Shown: positions 1-8,364 of the stretch, in pieces
Layout: the number at the start of each line of letters is the position of its first letter
Numbering within the stretch: the stretch's first letter is position 1
Assembly (NCBI RefSeq): GCF_007004655.1
Contig: NZ_ML660099.1
Location: 1-64,000 of the forward strand
Origin: Exilibacterium tricleocarpae
GTDB taxonomy: Bacteria > Pseudomonadota > Gammaproteobacteria > Pseudomonadales > Cellvibrionaceae
Reading direction: 5' to 3'
Length of the DNA: 64,000 bases
The notes under the pieces: model-generated
The model's database searches: none
What the model was told of the DNA's origin: nothing
Seen by the model: only the letters and a program-made list of their open reading frames with translations
Program-made: the position numbers and the translations under genes

Positions 1-17
1 AATGAATTGTTAGGTCA

Positions 18-57
18 CTTGCAAATGATAATCTTGTGCGTCTTATCATATCGCAAG
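18..57 (-). other. stem-loop in rRNA leader
   Basis: CTTGC at 53-57 (minus) pairs with GCAAG at 18-22, and ATGATAA pairs with TTATCAT inside it, leaving a small internal loop and an apical loop of about 11 bases. It sits just before the expected 16S start and could be part of the precursor processing structure. No U-tract follows, so it is not a terminator. Confidence 0.5.
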
Positions 58-82
58 CGCCCACACGCATTGCTTGATGACT

Positions 83-93
83 TGTTAAAGAGC
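83..93 (-). promoter_or_regulatory. boxA antitermination site
   Basis: The minus strand reads GCTCTTTAACA, the conserved rRNA boxA that binds NusB/S10 and sets up the antitermination complex. It lies about 65 bases downstream of the expected P2 start site, the usual order in rRNA leaders. Confidence 0.85.
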
Positions 94-163
94 TCGGCCA
101 GGGGCTGCGCCTTTGCCGATCACGGCCTTGCCAGACTGCCTGGCCCCGAACCGTGGGATGCGA

Positions 164-191
164 ATTATACGCATCTCTACGCGCTTGTAAA
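164..191 (-). promoter_or_regulatory. rRNA promoter P2
   Basis: The minus strand has TTTACA (186-191), a 16-base spacer and TATAAT (164-169). The -10 is perfect and the spacing matches the upstream P1 copy. It is the promoter nearer to boxA and the 16S gene. Confidence 0.85.
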
Positions 192-300
192 CTGTTAATG
201 TACTTCAACAATTCCTGTTTGGCCGGCACCGGCACCGGGCGCTGTCACTACTGTCACGCCGCCCCCGCCAACACCTGCTCACACTGCGCAAGAGGCGCGC

Positions 301-328
301 ATTATACGCACTCCAAAACTCTCTGCAA
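301..328 (-). promoter_or_regulatory. rRNA promoter P1
   Basis: The minus strand has TTGCAG (323-328), a 16-base spacer and TATAAT (301-306), followed by the GC-rich discriminator GCGCGCC typical of stringently controlled rRNA promoters. An A/T-rich stretch (GAAAATCTTTTCACAAATG) lies just upstream of the -35, where an UP element is expected. Both promoters share the sequence GCGTATAAT. Confidence 0.88.
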
Positions 329-616
329 GGCATTTGTGAAAAGATTTTCAGCCCCTCTTGCAGCCCGCAGAACGAGATGACAGCCGCCACCCATATAGTG
401 CCTGCAGCCCGCTCTCAGGTTCAGCTTCGGCGTTATTTTTTGCGCCAATAATTGAGGCCGAACAACCTCCATGGAAATAGTGCAGTTTTATAATTAGTAT
501 TCATGAAACCACTGGCTGCTTAGAAAGGAGGATGCTTAGGGTGGATATCACCTCCCGAGGCCGACAAGGACTACACCAGCCACTCGAACCTCTCGTCCCA
601 CCACTAAGCCCCACCA
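329..616. other. intergenic region between tyrS and rRNA promoters
   Basis: No gene is seen here. The minus strand at about 519-531 reads CCTCCTTTCTAAG, the same as the tail of a typical 16S rRNA 3' end, but the bases before it do not continue the match. Further left the region is A/T-rich before P1. Open frames crossing it have no family resemblance. Confidence 0.5.
524..555 (-). terminator. possible weak terminator of tyrS
   Basis: On the minus strand GGAG-GT-GAT pairs with ATCCTCC (bulged 7-bp stem), followed by TTTCT. It lies about 60 bases past the tyrS stop. The stem is weak, so the call is tentative. Confidence 0.25.
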
Positions 617-1921
617 CTATTCGATATCAAACAGGTGATACTTTTTCTTGCCCAGGCGAACAACGAAAAATCGACCGTAGAACGCCGATGCAGGCGCAAA
701 GCTCTGCGGCAACTTCATATTATCGCCCAGCGATTGGGCGACCCCGTTTATCCAAACCGCACCGCGCCCCAGGGCGTCTTTGACCTGCTTGCCGGAGGTC
801 GCCAGACCGCAGTCAACCAGCAGTTGTGTCATGGGCATATCCGCCAGTTCGACAGCGAGGGTGGACGAGGGCAAACCATCCAGTTTGAGCTGTTCGAAAT
901 CCGCCTCGCTGAGCTGCTCCAGCGTACCGTTGAACATCGCCGCGCTGATACGCTGCGCCGCCTGCAGGCCGGCCTCACCGTGAATCAGGCGGGTGACCTC
1001 TTCCGCCAGCACGCCCTGGGCCCTGGGACGCCCCTGGGCGGCAAGATCCTCGGCTTCGATCTGCTCGATCTGCGCGACCGGCAGGAAGGTGAAGTAGTGC
1101 AGAAACCGGTAGACATCGGCATCGGCAGTGTTCAGCCAGAACTGGTAGAAAGCATAGGGCGAGGTCTTGGCGGCATCCAGCCAGATGGTACCGGTCTCGG
1201 TTTTGCCGAATTTAGTGCCGTCAGCTTTGGTTACCAGGGGTAGCGTCAGGCCGAAAACCTGACCGCCGTACAACTTGCGGGTCAAATCGACACCGCCGAC
1301 GATATTGCCCCATTGGTCGGACCCGCCAATCTGCAGGGTACAGCGGTGGTGCTGGTAAAGTTCGGCAAAATCGAAAGATTGCAGCAGCATGTAGGTGAAC
1401 TCGGTGAAGGAAATACCTGCACCTTCCCGATCGATGCGCTGCTTTACCGACTCTTTGTTAATCATGTTGTTGACGGAAAAGTGCTTGCCTACATCCCGCA
1501 GGAAGTCCAGCAAACTGACCTCGGCCGTCCAGTCCAGGTTATTCACCACTGTAGCGGCATTGTCACCGCAGTCAAAATCCACAAAGCGAGACACTTGGCT
1601 TTTGAGCTTCTGAACCCAGCCAGACACTGTATCCGGGCTGTTCAGTTTGCGCTCCTGGGCTTTGAAACTCGGGTCACCGATCAGGCCTGTGGCACCGCCG
1701 ACCAGGGCAATGGGCTTGTGTCCGGCCAACTGGAACCGCTTTAGTACCAACAGCGGCACCAGGCTGCCGATGTGAAGACTCGCGGCCGTAGGATCAAACC
1801 CGCAGTAAAGAGTGCGGGGACACTCCGCCAGATGGCTTTCCAGCGCGCCGTCTCCTGTCATCTGGGCTATCAGGCCACGGGCCTTCAAGTCCTCTATCAG
1901 TTTCACATCCACTGCCGACAT
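617..1921 (-). CDS. tyrS: tyrosyl-tRNA synthetase
   Basis: Class I aminoacyl-tRNA synthetase that charges tRNA-Tyr with tyrosine in the cytoplasm. The 434 residues match the bacterial TyrS family. The HIGH-type motif appears as HIGS at residues 50-53 and the KMSKS-type loop as KFGKT at 237-241. [10 protein letters not shown] near 197-206 is a tyrosine-binding core block. The C-terminal ~70 residues form the S4 tRNA-binding domain. The ATG start is preceded by GAGAAGG within a 9-base tandem repeat (GTTGAGAAG twice). The gene reads toward the rRNA operon on the same strand. The HIGS/KFGKT pair is that of the TyrS form found in enterobacteria. Confidence 0.97.
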   Translation of the reverse strand: MSAVDVKLIEDLKARGLIAQMTGDGALESHLAECPRTLYCGFDPTAASLHIGSLVPLLVLKRFQLAGHKPIALVGGATGLIGDPSFKAQERKLNSPDTVSGWVQKLKSQVSRFVDFDCGDNAATVVNNLDWTAEVSLLDFLRDVGKHFSVNNMINKESVKQRIDREGAGISFTEFTYMLLQSFDFAELYQHHRCTLQIGGSDQWGNIVGGVDLTRKLYGGQVFGLTLPLVTKADGTKFGKTETGTIWLDAAKTSPYAFYQFWLNTADADVYRFLHYFTFLPVAQIEQIEAEDLAAQGRPRAQGVLAEEVTRLIHGEAGLQAAQRISAAMFNGTLEQLSEADFEQLKLDGLPSSTLAVELADMPMTQLLVDCGLATSGKQVKDALGRGAVWINGVAQSLGDNMKLPQSFAPASAFYGRFFVVRLGKKKYHLFDIE

Positions 1922-2293
1922 CTTCTCAACCTTCTCAACTTTTACCCTGTTTTCACGGTCAACCCATATCCGACCACCCTATGCACGGTGGAGATAGAGC
2001 CTATCCACGCTTAATCCAGCCAAGGTTTGCAAACACTCACTTTCGTCTCGGGACTCTGAAGCGGGGCTCTGAAAATAGCCGCACACAATACCGAATCCCC
2101 AACCAAAAACAAGCCTCGGCGTCCGCCCGCGCGGACGGCGCTGCAGGCGCCCACGGCAACAGCCGGATACGGATATTTACTACGAATTCACATTAACCGG
2201 CCTCCCGGTTAGTCACTTGGGTGATATTCGTTTATTTTTCTGTTATAAACAGTCAGGTTAGCGACCTCTTTTTATTCATAAAATAGATGTCTT
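1922..2293. other. divergent intergenic region tyrS / M23 peptidase
   Basis: This region separates two divergent genes and must hold both promoters, but no convincing -35/-10 pair was found. Two perfect hairpins are present: CGTCCGC-ccgc-GCGGACG (2120-2137) and TAACCGG-cctc-CCGGTTA (2194-2211). The second lies just upstream of the A/T-rich stretch before the peptidase gene and could be an operator or an RNA structure. Confidence 0.5.
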
Positions 2294-3643
2294 ATGGAAA
2301 CCACTGAAAACAAACGAAAAAATACTAAGCGTATGGTTTTTATGCATTTTCCGCGCAGCCATATGCTGGCCGCATCGGCCCTGGCGGTTGCGCTCACCCT
2401 GCTGCTGTCGCTGTTTCCCTCCGGGGAGGTGGAAGCCAAGCGCCACAAACAGACCCTGCTACTCACCCTGCCGGAAACCCCACTGGTCGAAGAAGACGCC
2501 ATTATCGAAGCCACCATGGCACCCGAATTGCCTTGGCAGCGTCTCACCGTCAAAAAAGGCGATAACCTGTCTCTGCTGTTTCAGCGGGCCGGACTGAACG
2601 ACCGCGATGTTTACGAGTTGGTAAGCAGCAACAAGCAGGCAAAATCCCTGACCCGCATACACCCCGGCCACAGGCTCGACTTCCAGGTGGACGGCAATGG
2701 CAAGCTACAGCAACTGCGCTATGTGCAAAGCCTGCTTGACAGCCAGTTGTTCACCCGCGGCCCAGAGGGTTTTAGCGCCAGCAACGAGACCAAACAGCCC
2801 GATATCCAACCCGCCTACCGCACTGCCACTATCACCAACTCACTGTTTTTAGCCGGCCAGGAGGCTCGCCTCGACACCACGTTGATTATGGAATTGGCCA
2901 ATATCTTCGGCTGGGACATCGATTTCGTACTGGATATCCGCAAAGGCGACAGTTTCCGGGTACTGTTTGAAGAGCAGTTCCTCGACGGCGAAAAAATCGG
3001 CAACGGCGCTATCCTGGCAGCCGAATTCGTCAACCAGGGCAAAACCTACCGGGCGGTGAGGTACACGGATCAGGACGGTGAAAGCCAGTACTACACCCCC
3101 GGCGGCAAGGCCATGCGCAAGGCTTTCTTGAGGGCCCCGCTGGATTTCAGTCGCATTTCCTCCAACTTTAATCTGCGGCGCAAGCACCCGATTCACAAGA
3201 AAATCCGCGCCCACCGCGGCACCGACTACGCCGCGGCGCGAGGCACGCCGGTATATGCATCAGGCAGCGGGCGGGTTATTGCCTCCAGTTACAACAAAGC
3301 CAACGGCAATTACGTGTTTATCCAACACGGTAACGACATCGTCACCAAATACCTGCACCTGCACAAGCGCAACGTCCGCAAAGGGCAAAAGGTAAAACAA
3401 AAGCAGCTTATCGGCACCGTCGGCTCCACCGGCTATTCCACCGCCCCGCACCTGCACTATGAATTTGTCGTCAACGGCGTGCACCGCAATCCGCGCACTA
3501 TTTTGCGCAAGCTGCCAAAGGCCAAGTCCATTCCCAAACAGGAGCAACCGGCGTTCTCTGAACAAGTAGCGCCCATTTTGGCCAAACTCGACAGCTACGG
3601 CACCACCAGGCTGGCACTGGCGGAACCGGTTACCGTCAATTAG
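2294..3643 (+). CDS. M23 family murein endopeptidase (MepM-like)
   Basis: Predicted periplasmic, membrane-anchored zinc peptidase that cuts peptide cross-links in peptidoglycan. A short basic N-terminus is followed by a membrane segment (about residues 24-42). A LysM/OapA-like wall-binding region covers about 75-150. The M23 catalytic domain lies at about 310-400, with HRGTDY (zinc ligands His and Asp) and HLHYE (second zinc His). This is the MepM/YebA layout; the 449-residue length fits. No clear Shine-Dalgarno precedes the ATG, and in-frame ATGs 13 and 16 codons later are possible. It is followed after six bases by anmK, pairing wall hydrolysis with recycling as in Pseudomonas. Confidence 0.92.
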   Translation: METTENKRKNTKRMVFMHFPRSHMLAASALAVALTLLLSLFPSGEVEAKRHKQTLLLTLPETPLVEEDAIIEATMAPELPWQRLTVKKGDNLSLLFQRAGLNDRDVYELVSSNKQAKSLTRIHPGHRLDFQVDGNGKLQQLRYVQSLLDSQLFTRGPEGFSASNETKQPDIQPAYRTATITNSLFLAGQEARLDTTLIMELANIFGWDIDFVLDIRKGDSFRVLFEEQFLDGEKIGNGAILAAEFVNQGKTYRAVRYTDQDGESQYYTPGGKAMRKAFLRAPLDFSRISSNFNLRRKHPIHKKIRAHRGTDYAAARGTPVYASGSGRVIASSYNKANGNYVFIQHGNDIVTKYLHLHKRNVRKGQKVKQKQLIGTVGSTGYSTAPHLHYEFVVNGVHRNPRTILRKLPKAKSIPKQEQPAFSEQVAPILAKLDSYGTTRLALAEPVTVN

Positions 3644-3649
3644 ACGCCT

Positions 3650-4783
3650 ATGGACGGGCAAGAGCTTTATATCGGCTTGATGTCCGGCACCAGCGCCGAC
3701 GGTGTCGATGCGGCCCTGGTCGACTTTGCACAGTCGCCGCCACAACTGCTGGCCCACCACAGTCACTCAATGGAAGCGGGCGTCAAGCAGCGTATCCACC
3801 GGCTCGCCACCCCGGCCGACAACGAAATTGATCGCCTCGGCGTACTCGATCGGGAGCTGGGCGCCATTTTCGCCGCTGCGACTCTGGCACTGCTGGACAA
3901 GGCACAGCTCGAGCCCGGCGACATCGCAGCCGTCGGCAGCCACGGCCAGACCGTGCGCCACCGGCCGCCCCACACCACTGAACTGCCATTTAGCCTGCAG
4001 ATAGGCGACCCCAACGATATTGCCGCGCGCACCGGGATCACGACAGTGGCCGATTTTCGCCGCCGCGATATCGCCGCCGGTGGCCAGGGAGCGCCGCTGG
4101 CACCGGCGTTTCATCGAGCGGTTTTCCAATCACCGGACAACGACCGCATGATTGTCAATATCGGCGGCATGGCCAATGTGACCTACCTGCCGGCGACTGG
4201 GGTTGCACGCGGCTTCGATACCGGACCCGGCAATGCCCTGATGGATGCCTGGATACTCCAGCACCGCGGCGAGGCCTTTGACCAAAACGGTCGCTGGGCG
4301 GCCACCGGCGCGGTAGACCCGACTCTGCTGGCAAAACTGTCGGAACATCCCTTTTTCCATCAAAGCGGTCCCAAAAGCACGGGCAGGGAGGCGTTTAATG
4401 AGGGATGGCTGCAACGGGTGCTGGCCGCTATTAACCGTCCCCTGGCGGCGGCGGACGTGCAGGCGACACTGCTTGAATTGACCGCCGGGAGCATTGCCGG
4501 GGGGATTAAATCCCTGCGCGAAGACAGACGTTGTGAAGTTTTTATCTGCGGTGGCGGGGCTCACAACCAACAGTTGCTGCTGCGCCTGCAAAAACTACTG
4601 CAGCCGACGCCAGTAGCTTCCACAGACGCGCTGGGAATAGCGCCGGATTGGGTCGAGGCGGCGGCGTTTGCGTGGCTGGCTCGCCAGACCATGGGCCGAC
4701 TGAAAGGCAACCTGGCAACGGTGACCGGTGCCGATAAAGAGGTCATTCTAGGGGGTGTTTACTTCGGTGATCCTGCAGACTAG
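3650..4783 (+). CDS. anmK: anhydro-N-acetylmuramic acid kinase
   Basis: Phosphorylates and opens 1,6-anhydroMurNAc to MurNAc-6-phosphate during peptidoglycan recycling in the cytoplasm. The 377 residues carry the family's N-terminal phosphate-binding loop GLMSGTSADGVDAAL (from residue 8), DFRRRDIAAGGQGAP, the NIGGMAN block and DTGPGNALMD. It starts six bases after the M23 peptidase stop, so the two are probably co-transcribed. It ends 22 bases from the stop of a convergent gene. Confidence 0.96.
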   Translation: MDGQELYIGLMSGTSADGVDAALVDFAQSPPQLLAHHSHSMEAGVKQRIHRLATPADNEIDRLGVLDRELGAIFAAATLALLDKAQLEPGDIAAVGSHGQTVRHRPPHTTELPFSLQIGDPNDIAARTGITTVADFRRRDIAAGGQGAPLAPAFHRAVFQSPDNDRMIVNIGGMANVTYLPATGVARGFDTGPGNALMDAWILQHRGEAFDQNGRWAATGAVDPTLLAKLSEHPFFHQSGPKSTGREAFNEGWLQRVLAAINRPLAAADVQATLLELTAGSIAGGIKSLREDRRCEVFICGGGAHNQQLLLRLQKLLQPTPVASTDALGIAPDWVEAAAFAWLARQTMGRLKGNLATVTGADKEVILGGVYFGDPAD

Positions 4784-4805
4784 TGACCGGTCAATAGCGA
4801 ACTGA

Positions 4806-5318
4806 CTAAAAATACACATACTCTTCGGTATTCACGAGTCGGTTAACTTCCGCCGGGCCAAAAGGCACTGTCTCGACAAAGGGCACCAATTCGGTTTTCT
4901 TGCGCCCCAATACACCCATACGGGTTTCGCAAACTTTAACCTGGATCACCTCGAAGGCGGTCAACCGCGCAGCCAGATCGACAATGGCTTTATAGGCTGG
5001 ATAACTGTCTTTGAAAAAAATAGCCGCTTCCGGCCCGTGAATGACAAATGCCAGAGGACCGGACTCCGGATCAATCCTTCCGTCGAGGAACAGTTGTTCG
5101 GCCCGCCGCAAGGCCCTCTCGATATCCTCGGGCGAGTCCTTTTGAATGCGGGCCAGGTAGCCGTTGGGAGCCGCCGACTGAGCCTGGTCGCCGGCAATAG
5201 CGATGGGATTGCTAACATCGGCAGCACTGCCGGCAGCCAGTAGACTCAGTAGACACATACCCGCCCAGCGGGCCGGCAGCGATCTCGCCGGCAGTGCACC
5301 CATCCACAGTCTTTTCAT
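4806..5318 (-). CDS. secreted DsrE-like protein
   Basis: A 170-residue protein with a basic start and hydrophobic signal peptide ending near AAGSAA, so probably periplasmic. The mature part resembles the DsrE/DsrF-like fold: FVIHGPEA, then a segment ending in KVCETRMGVLG with one cysteine at the place where DsrE-type proteins carry an active thiol, and a C-terminal VNTEEYVYF. Function is unknown; sulfur or thiol handling is an inference from the fold. The ATG at 5318 is chosen because it creates the signal peptide and lies 19 bases after the erpA stop; longer frames run into erpA. The same placement next to erpA suggests co-transcription. Confidence 0.75.
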   Translation of the reverse strand: MKRLWMGALPARSLPARWAGMCLLSLLAAGSAADVSNPIAIAGDQAQSAAPNGYLARIQKDSPEDIERALRRAEQLFLDGRIDPESGPLAFVIHGPEAAIFFKDSYPAYKAIVDLAARLTAFEVIQVKVCETRMGVLGRKKTELVPFVETVPFGPAEVNRLVNTEEYVYF

Positions 5319-5337
5319 CGACGTCAATAACAGGGAG

Positions 5338-5691
5338 CTAAACGGCAAACGACGCCCCACAACCGCAGGTCGTACTGGCGTTGGGGTTTTGCACAACGAA
5401 TTTTGAGCCCTGCAGCCCTTCCTCGTAGTCAACTTTGGCTCCCATCAGGTAGGGGTAACTCATGGCATCAACAACCACGGTAATGCCGTCTTTTTCGACT
5501 ACTGCATCGTCTTCAGTCACAATTTCGTCAAACGTAAAACCGTACTGAAAGCCTGAGCAACCGCCTCCGGTCACAAACACTCGCAACTTCAGGTCGTCAT
5601 TAGCCTCTTCCTCCACCAGGCTTTTGACCTTGTTAACGGCACTTTCAGTCACCAGCAACGGCTCGGGCGTAAACACTTCGGGGGCAGTCAT
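5338..5691 (-). CDS. erpA: iron-sulfur cluster insertion protein ErpA
   Basis: A-type carrier that delivers Fe-S clusters to apoproteins such as IspG. The 117-residue form shows the three conserved cysteines: C45 in GGGCSGFQY and C109/C111 in the C-terminal CGCGASF. The ATG at 5691 is preceded by GGAG; an upstream TTG would add eight residues that are not typical. It lies between a bactofilin gene and a secreted DsrE-like gene on the same strand, with argC further upstream, as in Pseudomonas. Confidence 0.95.
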   Translation of the reverse strand: MTAPEVFTPEPLLVTESAVNKVKSLVEEEANDDLKLRVFVTGGGCSGFQYGFTFDEIVTEDDAVVEKDGITVVVDAMSYPYLMGAKVDYEEGLQGSKFVVQNPNASTTCGCGASFAV

Positions 5692-5809
5692 AGCAATCAG
5701 TTTCTCCGCACACAACCACTTCCGGGCACAGCACCCGGTGAGCGCACATCGGCGGGCTCCTGAGCAACCGCCGGACGGACGTCATTATGGCTTTACCCGA
5801 CTAAAACAG

Positions 5810-6274
5810 TCAACTATTAACGGGCTGGCCGGATACCCCTACAGTATCCACACTCACATCGGCCTCAACCTCTCCAACCTGGGGGTTAGACGCCGGATGG
5901 CGGGGTTTTTCTCCGCTGTAGACCAGATTACCGTTGACCTGCGACCCTTTCACCATCTCGATCAGGTGATAGTGCACATTACCGTTGACCACGGCAGTAG
6001 CCCCCAGTTCAACGTGCTTGGCGGAGTGCACATCGCCAACGATACTGCCGTTGATAACAATATTCGGGGCGCGGATTTCGCCCTCGACCACACCCTTGTC
6101 AAACACGGATACCTTGGCACTGCCGCCACCTTCGGCAATGATATTGCCGCGCACCTTGCCCTCCAGGTCCAGTTCGCCGTCAAAGTGTACATCACCCACA
6201 ACCTCGGTACCCTTGGCAATCAAGGTGTGATTATTCGAAAATGGCATATCGCTATTTTTCCCCCACATGCTCAT
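5810..6274 (-). CDS. bactofilin (polymer-forming cytoskeletal protein)
   Basis: Small scaffold protein of the bactofilin (DUF583/CcmA) family; these assemble into filaments at the membrane and help place wall enzymes. The 154 residues show the repeated short beta-helix pattern with recurring V-x-G-x-V/I units from about residue 20 to 115 (GDVHFDGELDLEGKVRGNI, GEIRAPNIVINGSIVGDV). The ends are low-complexity. A second ATG at residue 10 is possible. It sits 57 bases downstream of the DUF6776 gene on the same strand and near peptidoglycan genes. Confidence 0.92.
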   Translation of the reverse strand: MSMWGKNSDMPFSNNHTLIAKGTEVVGDVHFDGELDLEGKVRGNIIAEGGGSAKVSVFDKGVVEGEIRAPNIVINGSIVGDVHSAKHVELGATAVVNGNVHYHLIEMVKGSQVNGNLVYSGEKPRHPASNPQVGEVEADVSVDTVGVSGQPVNS

Positions 6275-6331
6275 GCTGTCGTCGCTCTCTCTTTGCGTTA
6301 CCCGTTCTTTGGCTATTTGGCGCCGCGTCCG

Positions 6332-7072
6332 TCAACCCTGCTGCACCAGCCAGCCAAACTGTTTTTCCACGGTGGCGGCATTGCGACCGGTGGACTTCGC
6401 CAACAGTTCGATTCTTTCCGGCTCGAATCCTTCAGGCAGCACCAACTTGCCCTCAAGGTTCTGAAAATACTTGAAGCGCAGCCTGATATTATCGGAACCG
6501 ACCTGCTCGGACAGGTCTTTCAGCGGGATCGTGCTGACAATACCCGCCTGCCGGCCGACAACATTGAACTGCAAATAACCGCTCAACACCTGATGGTTGA
6601 CAGCCAGTTGCTGCACCACCACCCTGTATTGGTACTCCCGCGGTGCGCCGGTGGAGATGACATCCAGAGAACCGATGGTGAGGCCGCGCTTATTGCCTGT
6701 CGGTGCCATCAGCCCCCGATAGAAGGTGATATCCTCCTGCAGTTCGGCAATCTGGGCCTTGAGTTCAATCACCTCGCCGCGCACATCCTCACTTGCCTTG
6801 CGATCCACCTGGGCGCCGAGTTTGAGGTTGGCAACCTGTTGGCGCAGCTCATCGGCCTCCTGGGTTTTGGCAGCCACCTCCAGGCGCAACCTGTCTCTCT
6901 CGGCAACGGCCTGCGCTTGCAGCTGACCACCATTGAAGTCACCAAACAGGTAACTCCCCACCACCGCGAGCACTACACCCGCTGCTACCACCAACCCCAC
7001 CGTCACTCTGCGCATGGGGCGGTAGGGCACAACAACTTTACGAAACTGCTTGCTGCCTCTTACGGCGACCAT
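6332..7072 (-). CDS. DUF6776 family coiled-coil membrane protein
   Basis: A 246-residue protein with one membrane segment (about 21-40) after a basic N-terminus, then a coiled coil (about 50-115, with repeated E/L/Q heptads), then a compact beta-rich C-terminal part. It matches the conserved uncharacterised DUF6776 family found next to bactofilin/erpA genes in pseudomonads. The ATG at 7072 is preceded by GGAG at eight bases. Its place upstream of the bactofilin suggests a joint envelope role, but no biochemical function is known to me. Confidence 0.8.
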   Translation of the reverse strand: MVAVRGSKQFRKVVVPYRPMRRVTVGLVVAAGVVLAVVGSYLFGDFNGGQLQAQAVAERDRLRLEVAAKTQEADELRQQVANLKLGAQVDRKASEDVRGEVIELKAQIAELQEDITFYRGLMAPTGNKRGLTIGSLDVISTGAPREYQYRVVVQQLAVNHQVLSGYLQFNVVGRQAGIVSTIPLKDLSEQVGSDNIRLRFKYFQNLEGKLVLPEGFEPERIELLAKSTGRNAATVEKQFGWLVQQG

Positions 7073-7133
7073 AGATTTTTCTCCGTTTTCGACCCGTTTC
7101 TGCGGTGCGCAATACCGATAACAGGACTGGATA

Positions 7134-8174
7134 TCAGGGCAATAGCGCCACGTGATCCAACCCCGCTTCCTCGGCAAAACCAAACATAATATTCATATTC
7201 TGAACGGCCTGGCCCGATGCACCCTTGGTCAAATTATCTATCACCGACAGCACCACTACTGTATCTCTTTGCTGCGGCTGAAACACTGACAGGCGGCACA
7301 TATTCGAACTTTTCACGCTGCGTGTCTGCGGGTGCTGTCCCGCCGGCAACACGTCGACGAAGGGCTCACCGGCATAGCGCTCCTCGAACAGCGCCTGCAA
7401 ATCGCCCGTGGCCGCAATCGCCGTCGCGTAGAGTGTGGCGTGAATACCGCGGACCACCGGCAGCAAATGCGGCACAAAAGTCACCTGCGCCGGCACCGCC
7501 CGCTCGGGTTGCACGGCCCGCAACCCCTGCTCGATTTCCGGCAGATGCCGGTGCCCGCCGCAGGCATAGGCCTTGAAACTATCCGCTACTTCGGCGAGCA
7601 GGTTGTCAATCTTGGCCTGGCGCCCGGCGCCGCTGGCGCCACTGGCGGCGTTGGCAATCAGGCTGGCCGGATCGACCAGTTCCTGCTCCAGCAACGGCAG
7701 TAACCCCAACTGGACTGCAGTCGGGTAACACCCGGGACAGGCCACTAACTGCGCCTCGCGAATCTGCTCGCGATTGACCTCTGGCAACCCGTATACCGCC
7801 CGCTCGATCAGTTCGGGACTGCCGTGGGGCTGGCCGTACCAGCGGGCCCAGATATCGGCATCGCGCAGGCGAAAATCCGCCGACAGGTCAACCACCCGCA
7901 CCCCCCGGTCGATCAACGCGGCCATCATCGCCTGCGCGACGCCGTGCGGCGTCGCAAAAAACACCAGATCGCACTCGGTCAGTACATCTACGCTGGGTGG
8001 ACTGAACGCCAGCGATAAATGGCCGCGCAGACTGGGAAACAACTCCGCCACCTCAAGGCCGGCTTCGGCACGGGAGGTAATCACTTTTACCCGGACCTTA
8101 GGGTGCCGTGCCAACAGCCGCAACAGTTCGATACCCGTGTAGCCGGTACCGCCGACAATCGCCACTTCAATCAT
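7134..8174 (-). CDS. argC: N-acetyl-gamma-glutamyl-phosphate reductase
   Basis: Third step of arginine synthesis: NADPH-dependent reduction of N-acetylglutamyl-5-phosphate to the semialdehyde. The Rossmann motif GGTGYTG is at residues 8-14 and the active cysteine is C149 in PGCYPTA. The family [10 protein letters not shown] block is present near 230. The 346-residue length is usual for type 1 ArgC. It leads a minus-strand series (argC, DUF6776, bactofilin, erpA, DsrE-like) with short gaps. Confidence 0.97.
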   Translation of the reverse strand: MIEVAIVGGTGYTGIELLRLLARHPKVRVKVITSRAEAGLEVAELFPSLRGHLSLAFSPPSVDVLTECDLVFFATPHGVAQAMMAALIDRGVRVVDLSADFRLRDADIWARWYGQPHGSPELIERAVYGLPEVNREQIREAQLVACPGCYPTAVQLGLLPLLEQELVDPASLIANAASGASGAGRQAKIDNLLAEVADSFKAYACGGHRHLPEIEQGLRAVQPERAVPAQVTFVPHLLPVVRGIHATLYATAIAATGDLQALFEERYAGEPFVDVLPAGQHPQTRSVKSSNMCRLSVFQPQQRDTVVVLSVIDNLTKGASGQAVQNMNIMFGFAEEAGLDHVALLP

Positions 8175-8364
8175 AGTTCAATTCCCCGTGGTAAACCTCG
8201 GGCCCCGCGCCTGCCGGCCCGGACAACCCCACACCGGCTTCCACACACATCACGCCGGCAAACAAACCCTTAATAATACCCCAATCTCGCGCAGAAAAAT
8301 GACTTAACAGCGGGTTTACACAATAATAAGAACACAAGCCACCCGAAAACCCGATATCATACCT

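Larger units (their letters stand above)
1..157 (-). other. rRNA operon leader (pre-16S), 16S gene beyond left edge
   Basis: Read on the minus strand, this stretch carries the marks of a gammaproteobacterial rRNA leader. It lies downstream of two tandem strong promoters, contains a boxA antitermination element (83-93) followed by a GTGTGGGCGC block like that in enterobacterial leaders, then a stem-loop, and ends in AATTCATT. The 16S gene itself is not in the window; it should begin shortly beyond position 1. In Pseudomonas an rRNA operon also lies next to tyrS, which supports the reading. Confidence 0.8.

Noticed and set aside
5624-7189. 521-codon open frame on the plus strand
   Set aside because: It runs antisense across erpA, bactofilin and DUF6776, all recognised families; its translation is His/Gln-rich and without motif, as expected for a shadow in GC-rich DNA.
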